This document shows, in pieces, positions 5,779 to 6,845 of a stretch of 6,845 nt of DNA. The notes below the pieces were generated by a model. It did not search any database. It was not told the origin of the DNA and saw only the letters and a list, made by a program, of their open reading frames with translations. This stretch comes from a bacterium (GTDB taxonomy: Archaea; Thermoplasmatota; Thermoplasmata; Lutacidiplasmatales; UBA184). The stretch is taken from NCBI GenBank assembly GCA_021832495.1, contig JAKBKR010000110.1, forward strand, positions 1 to 6,845, in the 5' to 3' direction. A program made the position numbers and the translations under genes. Every line of letters begins with the position of its first letter. The stretch's first letter is position 1.

Positions 5779-6495
5779 CTATTCTCGGGACTGCCGGGCC
5801 TTGGCCGCCTCATTAGCGAGCTTCATCAAGTCGTTCTGGAGCTCAATCATTGGTGTTGCGGTCTCGTGCCGGCAGCTCGGGCACTGGAAGGTCGAGTGGA
5901 GCAGGCTATCCTCGACGAAGTAGCTGGCCAGGCAGCTTGAATTCGAGCAGCGGAACCTGGTGAAGGATCCATCAACACTTCGTGTCTTCAACCCGAGATT
6001 GTAGAAGAACGCCCCAGCCTTGTCCCAGAATCCCTCCCCCGGCTCCAGTGGTTCGTCCTCAACTGGATGGAAATTGGTCCGAGCAACTTTCGCCCAGAAT
6101 GTTTCCCCCAGCGCGGTGGCTTTGGCAGGACGGCGGGCGTAGTGAGTCACCCCCGGGACAGGGAAATCGACGAACCCTGAAAGTGGCTCGACGACGAGGA
6201 TTGGAAGGTTGCGCTGCGCCGCGGCGCCGACCTCGAAGCTGACCCACGACCGAGTCCAAGGCTGCTTGGCCAAGGCTGGCGATAGGAGCACGACCAAGCC
6301 AACGGCCTCGCTGATGTACTTGAGAATCGAGTTCGCGTGCGGAGCTTGTGGTCCCTCGACCGGATAGAAGACAGGTCTCCACGCCGAACCGGGCAGATGG
6401 AAAACCTGGGTCAGAAAGAGTTGGCCTTCTACGTCGTCGCTCGCGTGGGCGACGAACAACGGCCGGTCGAGGGCCGAAACCGCTCGGGGGATCAC
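5779..6495 (-). CDS. TIR-domain protein with C-terminal zinc ribbon (238 aa)
   Basis: Residues about 10-140 form a TIR domain. They include the first strand and loop FVAHASDD (14-21), the VVLLSPAL strand (68-75) and W80...WVSFEVGAA (84-92). E88 sits where the catalytic glutamate of NAD-cleaving TIR domains lies. The PILVVEP strand (98-104) and a helix end the fold. Residues 180-210 form a zinc ribbon, C183-x4-C188 and C205-x2-C208, followed by a helical tail. TIR enzymes in prokaryotic immunity degrade NAD or make nucleotide signals, usually to stop infected cells. Here the ribbon could be the sensor or a nucleic-acid or partner-binding part, which is inference. The GTG at 6495 is the first standard in-frame start after a stop at 6532-6534. 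It lacks a clear ribosome binding site, but CCTTATGG lies about 27 bases upstream, as for a leaderless archaeal transcript. The gene lies 60 bp after a transposase stop and upstream of the restriction-modification gene. No ThsA-like partner is seen. Confidence 0.82.
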   Translation of the reverse strand: MIPRAVSALDRPLFVAHASDDVEGQLFLTQVFHLPGSAWRPVFYPVEGPQAPHANSILKYISEAVGLVVLLSPALAKQPWTRSWVSFEVGAAAQRNLPILVVEPLSGFVDFPVPGVTHYARRPAKATALGETFWAKVARTNFHPVEDEPLEPGEGFWDKAGAFFYNLGLKTRSVDGSFTRFRCSNSSCLASYFVEDSLLHSTFQCPSCRHETATPMIELQNDLMKLANEAAKARQSRE

Positions 6496-6555
6496 GAATG
6501 CGAATCCGAGGGCGGAACCATAAGGCTTCCGCTATTGTCGGCTGGGTCCCATAAT
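6496..6555 (-). other. Junction between transposase remnant and TIR gene
   Basis: This 60-bp spacer must hold the end of the upstream insertion sequence and whatever promoter the TIR gene uses. The minus-strand CCTTATGG at 6525-6518 is the best TATA-like candidate. The IS terminus cannot be fixed because the other end lies outside the window. Confidence 0.3.
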
Positions 6556-6845
6556 TCATAGCGACCCTCCGAGGGCCCGGTCGCGGGCGAGGAGGTCGAG
6601 GTTCCTCGTGATCATGCGCCAACCGGCCTCCCGCCGCTGCATCACGGCCGTTCGAGCTCGCAGGAACGGCCCCTGGTGCCGCTTCATCGCCGAGAACGCT
6701 CCCTCGACGTTCGCCCGGAACCGGTACGTCTCCTGGAACACCTCGGGGTGATGGCGGTAGCGGAGGATCATCCGTCGCCACACCGGGTGCCCCTTCGAGC
6801 GGGCCGGCCAGTGGAACTTTGGCGGGAAGAACGGCTCTCCGCCTC
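6556..6845 (-). CDS. DDE transposase, C-terminal part (IS4/IS5 superfamily), cut by window edge
   Basis: The frame is open from the right edge of the window to a TGA at 6556-6558, giving 95 complete codons. It carries the exact Y-(2)-R-(3)-E-(6)-K signature of IS4-related DDE transposases: Y at about 6726-6724, R in YRFR, the catalytic E in NVEGAF at 6705-6703, and K in AMKR at 6684-6682. This is followed by the usual run of LRxR, glutamine and glutamate positions and a final R-N-L-L segment. Upstream, FFPPK just inside the edge is a typical pre-catalytic motif of this group. The N-terminal half is not visible, so whether the element is complete cannot be judged. A GTG at 6783 opens a shorter frame but lies inside the domain and is not the real start. 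It reads towards the TIR gene and ends 60 bp before it. Confidence 0.85.
   Translation of the reverse strand, partial: GGEPFFPPKFHWPARSKGHPVWRRMILRYRHHPEVFQETYRFRANVEGAFSAMKRHQGPFLRARTAVMQRREAGWRMITRNLDLLARDRALGGSL

Noticed and set aside
2250..6495. Thoeris, BREX or DISARM system
   Set aside because: No ThsA-like SIR2/SLOG protein, BrxC/PglZ-type ATPase or phosphatase, or DISARM helicase/PLD gene is present. The methyltransferase has its own N-terminal nuclease-like domain, which fits type IIG better than PglX or DrmMI.
1..6845. CRISPR array or retron
   Set aside because: No regularly spaced direct repeats were seen, and no Cas or reverse transcriptase motifs occur in any frame.

Overview
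The window is a 6.8-kb piece of a defence- and transposon-rich accessory region. It is GC-rich and has no tRNA, rRNA, CRISPR array or housekeeping gene, so the host cannot be placed firmly. The IS66-type transposase reads like the forms common in archaea and some high-GC bacteria (HENPN-PPS and RCWAHLLR motifs instead of the proteobacterial versions). Several starts lack a strong Shine-Dalgarno site, and two have an AT-rich TTAT patch about 25-35 bases upstream. This hints at an archaeon with leaderless transcripts, but it is not proof.

Left part (1-2250): two small, divergently placed zinc-ribbon proteins of 101 residues each (73-378 minus, 458-763 plus) lie beside an apparently intact, stand-alone IS66-family transposase (743-2113 minus). 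A perfect 13-bp inverted repeat at 65-77 and 2206-2218 encloses all three genes. I read this as a candidate 2.15-kb transposable element carrying the zinc-ribbon genes as passengers. No matching target-site duplication is visible, so this is a hypothesis.

Middle (2250-5408, minus): a 1052-residue single-chain restriction-modification protein of the type IIG kind. It has an N-terminal PD-(D/E)XK-like domain, an N6-adenine methyltransferase core (DPACGSG, NPPY) and a C-terminal target-recognition part. The nuclease motif reads D80...E93-V-R95, with arginine where lysine is usual. Between this gene and the next (5409-5778) lies a 370-bp gap without a convincing gene but with several short inverted repeats.

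Right part (5779-6845, minus): a 238-residue protein joins a TIR domain, with its likely catalytic Glu88, to a C-terminal four-cysteine zinc ribbon. Just upstream on the same strand is the C-terminal end of an IS4/IS5-superfamily transposase carrying the YREK signature, cut by the window edge. The TIR and restriction-modification genes point the same way and form a small anti-phage locus bounded on both sides by transposases. Whether they act as one system or two cannot be told from this window. The most interesting points are the TIR-zinc-ribbon fusion beside a type IIG enzyme, the variant nuclease motif, and the possible zinc-ribbon cargo of the IS66-like element.
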